This document shows positions 16,896-28,411 of a stretch of 64,000 nucleotides of DNA, piece after piece. Position 1 is the stretch's first letter. Each line of letters begins with the position of its first letter. Source of the stretch: Mycobacterium adipatum (lineage in GTDB: Bacteria > Actinomycetota > Actinomycetes > Mycobacteriales > Mycobacteriaceae); contig NZ_CP015596.1 of NCBI RefSeq assembly GCF_001644575.1, positions 2,542,001 to 2,606,000 of the forward strand. Direction: 5' to 3'. A program made the translations under genes and the position numbers. The notes under the pieces are model-generated. The model had not been told where the DNA came from. It did no database searches and saw nothing but the letters and a program-made list of their open reading frames with translations.

Positions 16896-17935
16896 GCGTG
16901 GCTTACCTCCCTTGTAACCGACTCTTTGACCGACTCGAGTGCCACCGGGGCGCCTCGGCGCAGCGACTCGGTGGCGGCTTCGGCCAGCCAGGCCACCTCG
17001 ACGGCGTCGGCGACGGTCGCGCCGCGGACCGGTCCGCCCTCGGCGACCTCGACGAAACCGGCCAGCTCGGTGCGGAACGCCTCGGTGAAGCGGTCCATGA
17101 AGAAGTTGTGTGCCGGGCCCGACGGGAAATCCGATGGATCGGCAAAGCGCGGGTCCGTGTTCCGCAGCGGCACACCGTGATCCCAGCCGGCGGCGACACT
17201 GTCGGCGAAGCCGTGCACCTCGAGGCGGCAGTCGTAACCGCGGGCGTTGTACCGCGCGTTGGAGACCACACCGAGTGCGCCACCGTCGAAACGCACGACG
17301 ACGGCGGCCGAGTCGACATCGCCATACTCGGCGAACAGCGGGTCGCCCTGCACCGTGCCGGTGGCATACACCTCGACGGCGTTCTGTCCGGTGATCCAGC
17401 GGATGATGTCGAAATCGTGGACGGCGCAATCCCGGAAGATGCCCCCGGAGCCCTTGATGTAGTCCATCGGCGGGGGAGCGGGGTCCATCGTGGTGCTCCG
17501 CACGGTGTGCAGGGTGCCCAGCGTGCCCGCGTCGACCGCGGCCTTGGCCGCGGCGAAGGCCGCATCGAAGCGGCGCTGGTAGCCCACCTGCACCGGCACG
17601 CCGGAGCGGTTGATGATTTCGGCGACCCGGGCACTCTCGGCGGCGGTGGAGGCGATCGGTTTCTCGCAGAACGTCGGGATACCGCGCTGTACGGAGGCCA
17701 GCGTGAGTTCCGCGTGGGCGGGCGTGGCCGCGGCCACCACCACGCCGTCGACACCCGAGGACAGCAGCTCCTCGACCGAGCCGACGGCCCGGGCGCCGTG
17801 CTTGGCGGCCACCGATGCGGTCACGTCGGCGCGTTCATCGGTGATCACCAGCCCGTCGACTCCGGGCAGCCCGGCGAGGGTTTCGGTGTGGAATGCGCCG
17901 ATGCGGCCCAGTCCGATCACGCCGATGGTGGTCAT
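16892..17935 (-). CDS. Gfo/Idh/MocA oxidoreductase, inositol 2-dehydrogenase-like
   Basis: The product has 347 residues with MTTIGVIGLGRIGAFHTETL at the start (NAD-binding GxGxxG). FCEKPIAST carries the catalytic Lys, and GIFRDCAVHDFDIIRW carries the conserved Asp/His region typical of inositol dehydrogenases. It closely parallels the oxidoreductase at 7395-8366. It ends with ATGA overlap into the IolE paralogue and starts at the end of the PhyH gene, so the order of the unit is dioxygenase, dehydrogenase, dehydratase, dehydrogenase. Confidence 0.86.
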   Translation of the reverse strand: MTTIGVIGLGRIGAFHTETLAGLPGVDGLVITDERADVTASVAAKHGARAVGSVEELLSSGVDGVVVAAATPAHAELTLASVQRGIPTFCEKPIASTAAESARVAEIINRSGVPVQVGYQRRFDAAFAAAKAAVDAGTLGTLHTVRSTTMDPAPPPMDYIKGSGGIFRDCAVHDFDIIRWITGQNAVEVYATGTVQGDPLFAEYGDVDSAAVVVRFDGGALGVVSNARYNARGYDCRLEVHGFADSVAAGWDHGVPLRNTDPRFADPSDFPSGPAHNFFMDRFTEAFRTELAGFVEVAEGGPVRGATVADAVEVAWLAEAATESLRRGAPVALESVKESVTREVSHA

Positions 17936-19089
17936 GGGGTTCTCCGTTCGTCTTGTGCGTCCAGTACTGCAATGAGTCCGTCGAGTTCGAGTCCGTCGGC
18001 CAGGGCGGCCAGCACGGTGTCGACCTGACTGGGCGGGGCGAGGCTGCCGATCGGTTGATCGCTGTCCAGGTTGGTCGGGAAGGCGTAGCCCTCGGCGGCG
18101 GCGTTGACGATGTTGACCAGGTCGGCGGCCGGCCGGCCGGACCGCCGCATCCGCAGCAGCGTCGGGTACAGCGCCTTGACCATGGCGGTGCGATCCAACG
18201 ATTCCATCGCGCGACCGAAGGGCGACGAGATCTGCAGCAGGTTGGCCATCCGGCGGATATCGGACGACGTGTTCTGGCCCGCACCGTGATACAGCGCCGG
18301 ATTGAAGAACACCGCATCACCCTTGCGCAGCGGCACCTGGACATGGTGCTCGGCGAAGAACCCGATGAACTCCGGCCGGTAGAAGGCGATATAGCCGGCC
18401 GCGAAACGCTGTGAATACGGCAGCAGCATCGTGGGCCCGCTCTGGCGTGGCATATCGCAGTGGGCGACCGCGCCCTGCAGCGTCAGCGTCGCGGACATCC
18501 GGTGCAGGTGCGCCGGGTAGTGCGCCAACTGGTCGGTATCGACGAACCCGAGGTGGTAGTCGCGGTGTGGAACCTGCGCGGCGCCACCGGGATTGACCAC
18601 GTTGACCTGAGAGGTGACCTGGTAGCGCGGGCCGAGCCAGGCCTGTGACACCAGTGCAAGGGTGTCCGCCGCGTAGTACTCGGCGAACACCTCGGGGGCA
18701 TGCAGTGCGAGTTTTTGCGCGGCGTTCCAGACCCGGTCGTTGGCGCCGGCCGTGCCGAAGTGGTCTCCGGTCGCGCCGCCCTCGGCGCGTTGGGCGGCGA
18801 TGATGTCCTCGAACGCCGCCGACGCGCGGTCGGTGACCGCCTCGTCGAACGCCCCCTCGAACACCACCACGCCGGGCCCCTCGGTGAATGCGCGGATCAA
18901 CTCCGACTGCACCGCTCGACGATCGGCGGACGCGATGCCGGCGGCCGAATACACCACGACGTTGTGCCGGACGTCGGTGGCGTGCGGGTAGTCGGCCAGA
19001 TCGGTCTCGCGCAGCACCTGGCGGCGGAACTCAACGAGATCGCAGTCGGACTCGGTGATCCAGCCGGAGGCGGTGAGCGAAGCGGGCAT
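17932..19089 (-). CDS. Phytanoyl-CoA dioxygenase (PhyH)-family Fe(II)/2-oxoglutarate oxygenase
   Basis: The product has about 385 residues. VPHRDYHLGF supplies the HxD part of the iron triad and LYHGAGQNTSSDIRR supplies the distal His and the 2-oxoglutarate-binding Arg. I start at ATG 19089 (MPASLTASGW); a longer frame begins with TTG at 19131 and is less likely. It heads the operon with two dehydrogenases and an IolE-like gene, overlapping the next gene by ATGA. PhyH enzymes hydroxylate or demethylate small molecules, so this one may prepare a modified cyclitol or sugar for oxidation. That role is inferred. Confidence 0.8.
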   Translation of the reverse strand: MPASLTASGWITESDCDLVEFRRQVLRETDLADYPHATDVRHNVVVYSAAGIASADRRAVQSELIRAFTEGPGVVVFEGAFDEAVTDRASAAFEDIIAAQRAEGGATGDHFGTAGANDRVWNAAQKLALHAPEVFAEYYAADTLALVSQAWLGPRYQVTSQVNVVNPGGAAQVPHRDYHLGFVDTDQLAHYPAHLHRMSATLTLQGAVAHCDMPRQSGPTMLLPYSQRFAAGYIAFYRPEFIGFFAEHHVQVPLRKGDAVFFNPALYHGAGQNTSSDIRRMANLLQISSPFGRAMESLDRTAMVKALYPTLLRMRRSGRPAADLVNIVNAAAEGYAFPTNLDSDQPIGSLAPPSQVDTVLAALADGLELDGLIAVLDAQDERRTP

Positions 19090-19167
19090 GGCGGTTAGTC
19101 TTGCTGTGATATCGACCGCAATCAACAGCAAAAAGCCATCAAAAAAACCTCATCACGGAGGGGCGGC

Positions 19168-20169
19168 ATGCACCGGTACAAGGTCCGCGAGATCGCCCAG
19201 CAGTGCGGGCTGAGCGAGGCAACGGTGGACCGGGTGCTCAACGGCCGGCCCGGGGTCCGGGAGAGCACCCGGGCCGAGGTCCGCCAGGCCATCGCGGATC
19301 TCGACAAGCAGCGCGCACAGCTGCGGCTCAACGGTCGCCGCTACCTCATCGATGTGGTGATGCAGACCCCGCAGCGGTTTTCCGACGCGTTCCGGGCGGC
19401 GGTCGAGGCCGAACTGCCCGCCTTCGCCCCGGCCGTGCCGCGAGCCCGATTCCATCTGTGGGAATCGGGCTCGGCGGCTCAGACCGCCGAGGCGCTGGCC
19501 CGCATCAAGGGCAGCCACGGAGTCATCCTCAAGGCGCAGGACGAACCGGAGGTCGCCGACGCCGTGAACCGGCTTGTCGCATCCGGTGTGCCGGTGGTCA
19601 CCTACACCACCGACGTGGCCAACAGCGATCGCTGTGCCTACGTCGGGATCGACAATCACGGTGCCGGGCAGACGGCGGCGTTCCTGGTGGACCAGTGGTT
19701 GGGTCAGCAGCCCTCTGCCGTGTTGATCACGTTGAGTCGCACAGTATTCCGCGGGGAGGGTGAACGCGAGGTCGGCTTCCGGTCGGGGCTACGCGGTTCC
19801 GGGCGCCAGATCGTGGAGGTCAGCGACAGTGACGGTATCGACGCCACCAACGAACGACTGGTGCTCGACGCGCTGCAACGCCATCCCGAGATCGGGGCCG
19901 TCTATTCGCCGGGCGGCGGGAACACCGCGACCGTGCGGGCCTTCGAGAGCCTCGGCAGAGCCTGCCGGGTTTTCGTGGCCCACGACCTGGATGCCGACAA
20001 TCGCGCGCTGCTGCGCGCGGGCAAGCTTTCGGTGGTGCTGCACAACGATCTGCGGGCCGATGCCCGGCTGGCGATCCGGGTCATCCTGGCCCAACATCGG
20101 GCCCTTCCCGAAGAACCGGTGCGGCCCACTCCGGTCCAGGTCATCACGCCGTACAACCTGCCCTCGTGA
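19168..20169 (+). CDS. LacI-family transcriptional regulator of the PhyH operon
   Basis: The product has 333 residues with HTH KVREIAQQCGLSEATVDRVL near the N-terminus. The periplasmic-binding-like domain that follows resembles the sugar-responsive LacI subgroup with a ribose-type ligand fold (HDLDADNRALLRAGKLSVVL). It has a clear GGAGG Shine-Dalgarno before the ATG. It is divergent from the PhyH operon across a 78-base gap and is thus its likely regulator. Confidence 0.87.
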   Translation: MHRYKVREIAQQCGLSEATVDRVLNGRPGVRESTRAEVRQAIADLDKQRAQLRLNGRRYLIDVVMQTPQRFSDAFRAAVEAELPAFAPAVPRARFHLWESGSAAQTAEALARIKGSHGVILKAQDEPEVADAVNRLVASGVPVVTYTTDVANSDRCAYVGIDNHGAGQTAAFLVDQWLGQQPSAVLITLSRTVFRGEGEREVGFRSGLRGSGRQIVEVSDSDGIDATNERLVLDALQRHPEIGAVYSPGGGNTATVRAFESLGRACRVFVAHDLDADNRALLRAGKLSVVLHNDLRADARLAIRVILAQHRALPEEPVRPTPVQVITPYNLPS

Positions 20170-20298
20170 TGACCGGTACCACCCGGCGGTCGCTGGGGAA
20201 TCGCTGAAAGCGGGCAGCGCCGACTACCATTTCGGCGCACGGCCACGTCAGCATGTGCCGACGACAGGACAAACCACAAGCAGGGGAATTCTATTTTG

Positions 20299-21144
20299 AT
20301 GGCGCCAGAGCTCGTCCCGGGCGTGACAGTGCTGGGGAACCTGGCCATCGATGTCATCAACGGAGCCCCGCCCAGCCCGGGCGGTTGCGCCTCGTTCGCC
20401 GGGGTGGCACTGGAAGCCGCGCCCGGTACCGCGCACATCGTGGCGATGGGTGAGCAGCAGCACCACGAGCTCTTCGACCCGGTGCTCGAGCGGTTCGGCT
20501 CGCTGGTCCGGCTGCTGCCGTCCGAAGCCACCAGCGGATTCAGCCTGGATTACGACGACACCGACCACCGGCACATGGCGGTGCAGGCGATCGGGCCGGT
20601 GTGGACGCCGCGCGATATCGACGCCGACGACCCCCGCACCACCTGGATCCACCTGGCCCCGCTGCTGCGCACCGACTTCCCGGCCGAGACGTTGGCGCAC
20701 CTGGCGGCCCGGGGACACCGGATCGCCTACGACGGGCAGGGCCTGGTCCGCGCGGACCGCGTCGGCCCGCTGGTGCTGGACCGGCATTTCTCACCCGAAC
20801 TCCTGCGCCACCTCGATGTGCTCAAGCTTGCCGAGGACGAGGCCGTCATCGTCGCCGACGGTGCGTTCGACCTGGCGACGGCCGAGGCGCTGGGAGTGCC
20901 CGAGATCCTGGTGACCTACGGTTCGGAAGGCTGCGACATCTACAAGGACGGCGCCGTGGTGCGGGTGCCGGCGGCGTGGCGGGTGATGGACGTGCAGACG
21001 ACCGGCGCCGGCGACATGTTCACCGCCTCCTATGTCGCCCACCGCGCGGCGGGCGCCGATCCGCGCCGCGCCGTCGAGATCGCCAGTGAGCTGGTGGCAA
21101 GGGAGTTGCAGAAGCGGGTCCAGGTCCGCTCGGCGCCGGCGTAA
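20299..21144 (+). CDS. PfkB-family carbohydrate kinase
   Basis: The product has 281 residues. The glycine-rich N-terminal GNLAIDVINGAPPSPGGCAS and the C-terminal TTGAGDMFTASYV (anion hole and catalytic Asp) are PfkB signatures, although the protein is short for the family. A TTG one codon upstream (20296) would add one residue. It follows the LacI gene by about 130 bases. Given the surrounding dehydrogenases and dehydratase, it probably phosphorylates a sugar-acid or cyclitol-derived intermediate. An ACGACAGGACAAAC stretch 25 bases upstream resembles half of the iol operator. Confidence 0.8.
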   Translation: MAPELVPGVTVLGNLAIDVINGAPPSPGGCASFAGVALEAAPGTAHIVAMGEQQHHELFDPVLERFGSLVRLLPSEATSGFSLDYDDTDHRHMAVQAIGPVWTPRDIDADDPRTTWIHLAPLLRTDFPAETLAHLAARGHRIAYDGQGLVRADRVGPLVLDRHFSPELLRHLDVLKLAEDEAVIVADGAFDLATAEALGVPEILVTYGSEGCDIYKDGAVVRVPAAWRVMDVQTTGAGDMFTASYVAHRAAGADPRRAVEIASELVARELQKRVQVRSAPA

Positions 21145-21456
21145 CCGCTGGTTGAAACGATCCACTTGACACCCGTCAAGTTTCGGGTGCACAGTGCTAC
21201 TGCGCGGTAACCAGTCCCTTAGAGAATGACATTCTCCTAAAGTGACGAAGACCACATCGCGGCGGGAACTCGTTGTGTTTCACTGCCCCTGAACAGGCAG
21301 TTCTCCTCGGCGAAACCCGCGTGTCGCGGACTCGTCTGGCATTGGTCACCCTAAGAGAAGTGCCATACTGGTTACCGGCAGTGACACCAAAAGTTTTTGA
21401 CGCAAACACCCCCGCGACTGATCCATGACTCGCGCGGGTGTGAAAGGCAGGAAGTC
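21145..21456 (+). promoter_or_regulatory. korA upstream region with two inverted repeats
   Basis: ACTTGAC-ACCC-GTCAAGT (21164-21181) is a perfect 7-4-7 inverted repeat that includes a TTGACA -35-like hexamer. GAGAATG-A-CATTCTC (21222-21236) is a perfect 7-1-7 repeat, the spacing seen for Fur-family sites. ACTGCC (21282-21287) and GGCAGT (21296-21301), and CCCGCG (21411-21416) and CGCGGG (21433-21438), can form hairpins in the leader. No gene is seen here. The region probably holds the korA promoter and more than one regulator site. Confidence 0.55.
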
Positions 21457-23381
21457 GTGGGTCAGAACGGCAACGCGGGGACACCCCGGCAGAAGCTGGA
21501 AAAGGTGGTCATCCGCTTCGCCGGTGACTCCGGTGACGGCATGCAGCTCACCGGTGACCGGTTCACCTCCGAGGCGGCGCTGTTCGGAAATGACCTTGCG
21601 ACACAGCCCAATTACCCCGCCGAGATCCGCGCACCACAGGGCACCCTGCCCGGTGTGTCGTCCTTCCAGATCCAGATCGCGGACTACGACATCCTGACCG
21701 CCGGCGATCGTCCCGACGTTCTCGTCGCGATGAATCCTGCCGCATTGAAGGCCAATGTGGGCGACCTCCCGCGCGGCGGCCTGATCATCGCCAACTCCGA
21801 CGAGTTCACCAAGCGCAACCTGGCCAAGGTCGGGTACGACGCCAACCCGCTGGAGAGCGAAGAGCTGTCCGACTACGTCGTGCAATCGGTGGCGATGACC
21901 ACCCTCACGCTCGGCGCCGTCGAAGCGATCGGCGCCACCAAGAAGGACGGGCAGCGCGCCAAGAACATGTTCGCGCTCGGTCTGCTGTCGTGGATGTACG
22001 GCCGCGAACTCGAGGCCAGCGAGGCCTTCATCCGGGAGAAGTTCGCCCGCAAGCCCGAGATCGCCGAAGCCAACGTGCTGGCGCTCAAGGCGGGCTGGAA
22101 CTACGGCGAGACCACCGAGGCCTTCGCCACCACCTACGAGGTCGCCCCGGCCAAGCTCAAGACGGGCGAGTACCGGCAGATCTCCGGAAACACGGCGCTG
22201 GCCTACGGTGTCGTGGCGGCCGGTCAGCTTTCGGGGATCCAGGTGGTGCTGGGTACCTACCCCATCACCCCGGCCAGCGACATCCTGCACGAGCTGTCCA
22301 AGTACAAGCACTTCAACGTCATGACCTTCCAGGCCGAGGACGAAATCGCCGGTATCGGCGCCGCCATCGGCGCGTCCTACGGCGGGGCGCTCGGTGTCAC
22401 GAGCACCTCGGGCCCCGGCGTCTCGCTGAAGTCCGAGGCCATCGGCCTCGCGGTGATGACCGAACTGCCGCTGCTCGTCATCGATGTGCAGCGCGGCGGC
22501 CCGTCGACCGGCCTGCCCACCAAGACCGAGCAGGCCGACCTGCTGCAGGCCCTGTACGGCCGCAATGGCGAATCTCCGGTCGCGGTGCTCGCACCCTGCT
22601 CGCCGTCGGATTGCTTCGACATCGCCGTCGAAGCCGTGCGGATCGCCATCGGCTACCACACGCCGGTGATCATCCTGTCCGATGGCGCGATCGCCAATGG
22701 CTCGGAACCGTGGCGCATCCCGGATATCACCAGCTACCCGGCCATCGAGCACACGTTCGCCAAGTCGGGCGAACCGTTCGAGCCCTACGCCCGTGACCCG
22801 GAGACGCTGGCTCGCCAGTTCGCGGTGCCGGGCACCCCGGGCCTGGAGCACCGCATCGGCGGCCTGGAAGCGGCCAACGGTTCGGGCAACATCTCCTACG
22901 AGCCCAAGAACCACGACCTGATGGTCCGGCTGCGCCAGCTCAAGATCGACGGCATCACGGTGCCCGATCTGGAGGTCGACGATCCGACCGACGACGCCGA
23001 GCTGCTGCTGCTCGGCTGGGGCAGTTCGTACGGGCCCATCGGTGAGGCCTGTCGGCGGGCACGGCGCAACGGCATCAAGGTGGCCCACGCGCAGCTGCGC
23101 TACCTCAACCCGTTCCCGTCCAACCTCGAAGAGGTGCTGCGCCGCTACCCGAAGGTCGTGGTGCCGGAGATGAACCTCGGTCAGCTGGCCCTGCTGCTGC
23201 GTGGGAAGTACCTCGTGGACGTGCAGTCGGTCACCAAGGTGGAGGGCATGGCGTTCCTGGCCGACGAGGTCGAGGGCATCATCGACGCCGCGCTGGATGG
23301 CACGTTGCGCGAAAAAGAAACTGACAAGGCGAAATTCGCGCGGTTGGCTGCGGCCACCGTGGAATCTGTGGGAGCAGGAGC

Positions 23382-23385
<4 letters not shown>
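21457..23385 (+). CDS. korA: 2-oxoglutarate:ferredoxin oxidoreductase, subunit alpha
   Basis: The product has about 642 residues. The N-terminal POR-gamma domain (VVIRFAGDSGDGMQLTGDRF) is fused to the pyrimidine-binding PFOR domain (YPITPASDILHELSKY and EDEIAGIGAAIGASYGGA), with a C-terminal transketolase-like domain. This is the fused alpha/gamma layout of mycobacterial KorA. I chose GTG 21457 because AGGAAG lies just upstream; the frame extends to a TTG at 21397 without a good ribosome site. It oxidises 2-oxoglutarate to succinyl-CoA with ferredoxin as acceptor, in partnership with KorB, whose ATG overlaps its stop codon. Confidence 0.93.
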
Positions 23386-24461
<1,076 letters not shown>

Positions 24462-24470
24462 CCTGCTGGT

Positions 24471-25037
24471 GTGACCCCGTCCGTGCCGCCGGCCGCCGTA
24501 GTACTGGCAGGCGGGGCATCGCGGCGGATGGGACGCGACAAGGCGACTCTCGTGTTCGAGGGACGCACGCTGGTGCAGCGGGTTGTCGACGCCGTCGGTG
24601 CCCGCTGTGACCCGGTTTTCGTCGTCGCCGCGCCCGGCCAGTCGCTGCCCGAGCTACCCGCCGAGATCCTGCGCGACGAGGTTCGCGGGGTGGGTCCGTT
24701 ACTGGCCACCGCGCGGGGGCTGCGCGCCGCCGCCGACGCCGGCCGGGATTGGGCGTTCGTCTGCGCCGTCGACATGCCGCACCTGCACGCACGCGTCATC
24801 GACGAGCTCATGGCGGTGGCGCTGTCCACGGCGGCCGAGGTGGTGCTGCCCTGGGACGGGCGTGACCATTATCTGACCGGCGTCTATCGGACCGCGCTGG
24901 CTGAGCGGGCCGATCAGCTGGTGGCCGCCGGTGAGCGCAGCATGCGCGCCCTGGCGGACGCCTGCGACACCCAGCGCATCGTCATGGAACCGCGGCACGA
25001 ACTCACCAACGTCAACACCCCCGGGGATCTTGCCTGA
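24471..25037 (+). CDS. mobA: Molybdenum cofactor guanylyltransferase MobA
   Basis: The product has 188 residues. [14 protein letters not shown] (12-25) is the nucleotide-binding signature, and VDMPHL is the Asp-containing metal site. It adds GMP to molybdopterin to form the MGD cofactor (EC 2.7.7.77). The GTG start at 24471 has TAGCCT 6 bases upstream and no Shine-Dalgarno, so it may also have its own leaderless transcript besides readthrough from korB, 9 bases away. Confidence 0.9.
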   Translation: MTPSVPPAAVVLAGGASRRMGRDKATLVFEGRTLVQRVVDAVGARCDPVFVVAAPGQSLPELPAEILRDEVRGVGPLLATARGLRAAADAGRDWAFVCAVDMPHLHARVIDELMAVALSTAAEVVLPWDGRDHYLTGVYRTALAERADQLVAAGERSMRALADACDTQRIVMEPRHELTNVNTPGDLA

Positions 25038-25684
25038 CTGGCTCGCCCGCAGGCTTCTCAGCAAATGGCGAATTTGTTCGCCAACCAGATTGAATTTCAT
25101 CACGCGGCCATTTATCGGCCGTCATTGCGAAGGAATTCGCCGCGTCCCGGTGCGCTAATTGCCGCTGTGGATATCGGCGGTACAACGGTCGCCACCCTCG
25201 TTGTTGTCGAATTGTGCTGTGCCCGAGTCGATCTGATGTACCCGCGGCCGTCGTCACCCCGGAGGGGTGGGGTGCCGAATTTCGGGTCGCGCGGCATCGG
25301 CGGACGGCGTGATAACGACCCATTCGCTGCGGGTCCGCATCGGCGCCGAGATCGACGTGTCCATTCGTTGCAGGCCGGCGTCGGTGCGATCAAACCCCAT
25401 GAAAGCTGTTTGACAGCAAAATCTTTCGCCTTCAATCGACGGTCACCGGGTCAATCCTGCTGTGTCGTAGCGTCGTTCCACACTTCGGACTGTATCGACA
25501 AGTTCACTTGTTGCGCATTGTATTTCGCACTTATCGGCGCATGATTCAACATTTCAGGCGGCCAGCGAACACATTTCGGTTCGAACACCTGTCTTGCGGT
25601 GTAGAAGAACGACTTTCGGGGTACGCACGAGCCATCTGCATGGGGTGTGACGACGTGGACCGGTGGCGCACGTCACAAAAACCA

Positions 25685-25700
25685 TGTGATCTGCCTCACC
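25685..25700. promoter_or_regulatory. CRP/FNR-like site upstream of the first rpf gene
   Basis: TGTGATCTGCCTCACC matches the TGTGA-N6-TCACA consensus at all but the last base. A wider inverted repeat, TGTGACG (25646-25652) with CGTCACA (25671-25677), ends 7 bases before it. In M. tuberculosis the CRP homologue Rv3676 is known to act on rpfA, which makes this plausible. Confidence 0.6.
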
Positions 25701-25925
25701 GATAGTGTGTCGACCCGTGATTCAGGGTTGATCGGGGATTGCGGCGCTGACCTGCGCCCTCTCTGCACATCGGTGGTCGTGATCATCCTGTGATCTGAAC
25801 GCGACACGTTCGACACCGAAGTGACTTCGCTCTGCGCTTTTTGTACGTTCATTTTCAACTCCACCGACGGAGCAAATAATTTCACAAACAAGAACCTGCG
25901 TGTGAGTGGGCCAGAGGTGAGCTGA

Positions 25926-26414
<489 letters not shown>

Positions 26415-26433
26415 CCCAATAACAGAAGAATCA

Positions 26434-26473
26434 CAATGGCGCCGGGCTTTTCGCCCGGCGCCATTGTTTTCTC
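26434..26473 (+). terminator. Strong rho-independent terminator after the first rpf gene
   Basis: CAATGGCGCCGGGC (26434-26447) pairs perfectly with GCCCGGCGCCATTG (26453-26466), loop TTTTC, followed by TTTTCTC. This separates the two rpf genes into independent transcription units. Confidence 0.9.
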
Positions 26474-26538
26474 ATGAACACCGTGGATATCCACCCGTCT
26501 CATAAGAAACTGCTAAAACTTGCGCCACCTCCGTAACG

Positions 26539-26554
26539 GGTGATGTCGGTCACC
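26539..26554. promoter_or_regulatory. CRP/FNR-like site upstream of the second rpf gene
   Basis: GGTGATGTCGGTCACC has the GTGA-N6-TCAC core and sits inside the perfect repeat CGGGTGA-N6-TCACCCG (26537-26556), about 80 bases before the start codon. Having such a site before both rpf genes supports joint control by a CRP-type regulator. Confidence 0.6.
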
Positions 26555-26569
26555 CGACACACCGGATAA

Positions 26570-27136
<567 letters not shown>

Positions 27137-27138
27137 GC

Positions 27139-28290
27139 TCAGCGCGACGGTAGGACGAAGGCCGACCGGCCCGCCACCGCGGCCAGGTGGCGCGCCAGCA
27201 CCGCCTCCGGGATCAGCGTCGTCGCCCGGCTGGCCAGCCCGCTGAGCGCAGCGGGCCGCATATTGACGATGCGCCCCACGGTGCGGGATTCGACCACCAG
27301 CCCCCGTACCCGCCGGCTCCGAAACTGCGCGAAACGCCGGAACGCCGCCGATAGGTCGGACTCGCCCACCGTCAGCGCCGCGAGGATCGCGGCGTCCTCC
27401 AGCCCCTGGCAGCCACCCTGGCCCAGGTGCGGGCGCATCGGGTGAGCGGCGTCGCCGACGATCACCGCGCGGTCGCGGGCCCAGGTTGCGGCGCGGCGGC
27501 GGTCATAGAGGTCATTGCGCAGCACCGCGGCGGGGTCGGTGCAGGCCAGCAGCGTGGGGATCGGCTCCGGCCAGTCCCCGAAGACGCGCCGCACCTGCGC
27601 GTGTTCGCCGTCCACCGCGGATTGACCCTGTGGCGCCCGCTGGGTGGCGAACCAATAGGTGTGCTCGGGCCCCATCGGCACATGCCCCACCTCAAGGCCC
27701 GGCCCCATCGTTTCCCCGGCCAGATCGGGATCCATGGAATACGAGGCGATTCCGCGCCACGCGGTGTAACCGGCGTACCGGCGGGGGAGCACGCCGTTGA
27801 GGTGGCGCGCCACCGTCGAGTCGACGCCGTCGGCGCCGACCACCGCATCGACCGCCGCGACGGTCCCGTCGGACAAGGTGACCCGGGCTCCGGTGCGCGA
27901 GACGTCCAGGGCAGTGGCCGCAAGGCCGTGCGACACCGCGCCGGGCGGCAGGGCGCCGACCAGGATCCCGGTGAGGGTGGCGCGGTGGATGATCACCAGC
28001 GGTTCGCCCAGCGCCCGCACGATCCGGTCGGGGGACGGCCGCCGCAACCAGCGGCCATCGCGCCAGCGCACCGCACCCGCGCTGACCCGGCCGCCGGCCT
28101 CCCGCACCGGATCGCCCAGGTCGAGGACATCGAGCGCGGCCAGCGCATTGGGCCAGATGCTGATGCCGGCACCGGTGGTGGCGTCGGTGCGTTGCTCGAC
28201 CACACGCACGTCGTGACCGGCCCGATGCAGGGCGACGGCGGTGGCCAGCCCGGCGATCCCCGCGCCGACCACCAGGATGTGCGCGGACAT
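27139..28290 (-). CDS. Group A FAD-dependent monooxygenase
   Basis: The product has 383 residues. ILVVGAGIAGLATAVALHRAG is the FAD Rossmann motif, GADGVDS is the DG motif and VGDAAHPMRPHLGQGG is the GD motif, in the order expected for salicylate-hydroxylase/zeaxanthin-epoxidase-type enzymes. The ATG at 28290 has TAGGGT 7 bases upstream and no Shine-Dalgarno, so it is probably leaderless. An open frame continuing to 28830 is antisense to the next gene. It is divergent from the N-demethylase operon and shares the GlnR-like box region. Substrate unknown. Confidence 0.85.
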   Translation of the reverse strand: MSAHILVVGAGIAGLATAVALHRAGHDVRVVEQRTDATTGAGISIWPNALAALDVLDLGDPVREAGGRVSAGAVRWRDGRWLRRPSPDRIVRALGEPLVIIHRATLTGILVGALPPGAVSHGLAATALDVSRTGARVTLSDGTVAAVDAVVGADGVDSTVARHLNGVLPRRYAGYTAWRGIASYSMDPDLAGETMGPGLEVGHVPMGPEHTYWFATQRAPQGQSAVDGEHAQVRRVFGDWPEPIPTLLACTDPAAVLRNDLYDRRRAATWARDRAVIVGDAAHPMRPHLGQGGCQGLEDAAILAALTVGESDLSAAFRRFAQFRSRRVRGLVVESRTVGRIVNMRPAALSGLASRATTLIPEAVLARHLAAVAGRSAFVLPSR

Positions 28291-28328
28291 GGTGCAGACC
28301 CTATCGGTGAGCGTGTCAACAAGACGAG

Positions 28329-28352
28329 ACAGCGAGGTCACATCGCCGAAAC
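28329..28352. promoter_or_regulatory. GlnR-like box upstream of the N-demethylase operon
   Basis: AC dinucleotides at 28329, 28340 and 28351 are spaced by 9 bases each, within GAGAC-N6-GTCAC-N6-GAAAC. AC-n9-AC is the core of the mycobacterial GlnR consensus. The box lies 60 bases before the dmmA-like start and about 47 before the divergent monooxygenase start. Confidence 0.6.
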
Positions 28353-28411
28353 GCACGTTTGGTTTCCTGAAGGGCAACCCTGTCAACCACTGGTGTCCAC
28401 GGAAGGGCTTC

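Noticed and set aside
25038..25544. An apparent small gene between mobA and rpf
   Set aside because: It has no start signals or family match, and the region has non-coding composition.
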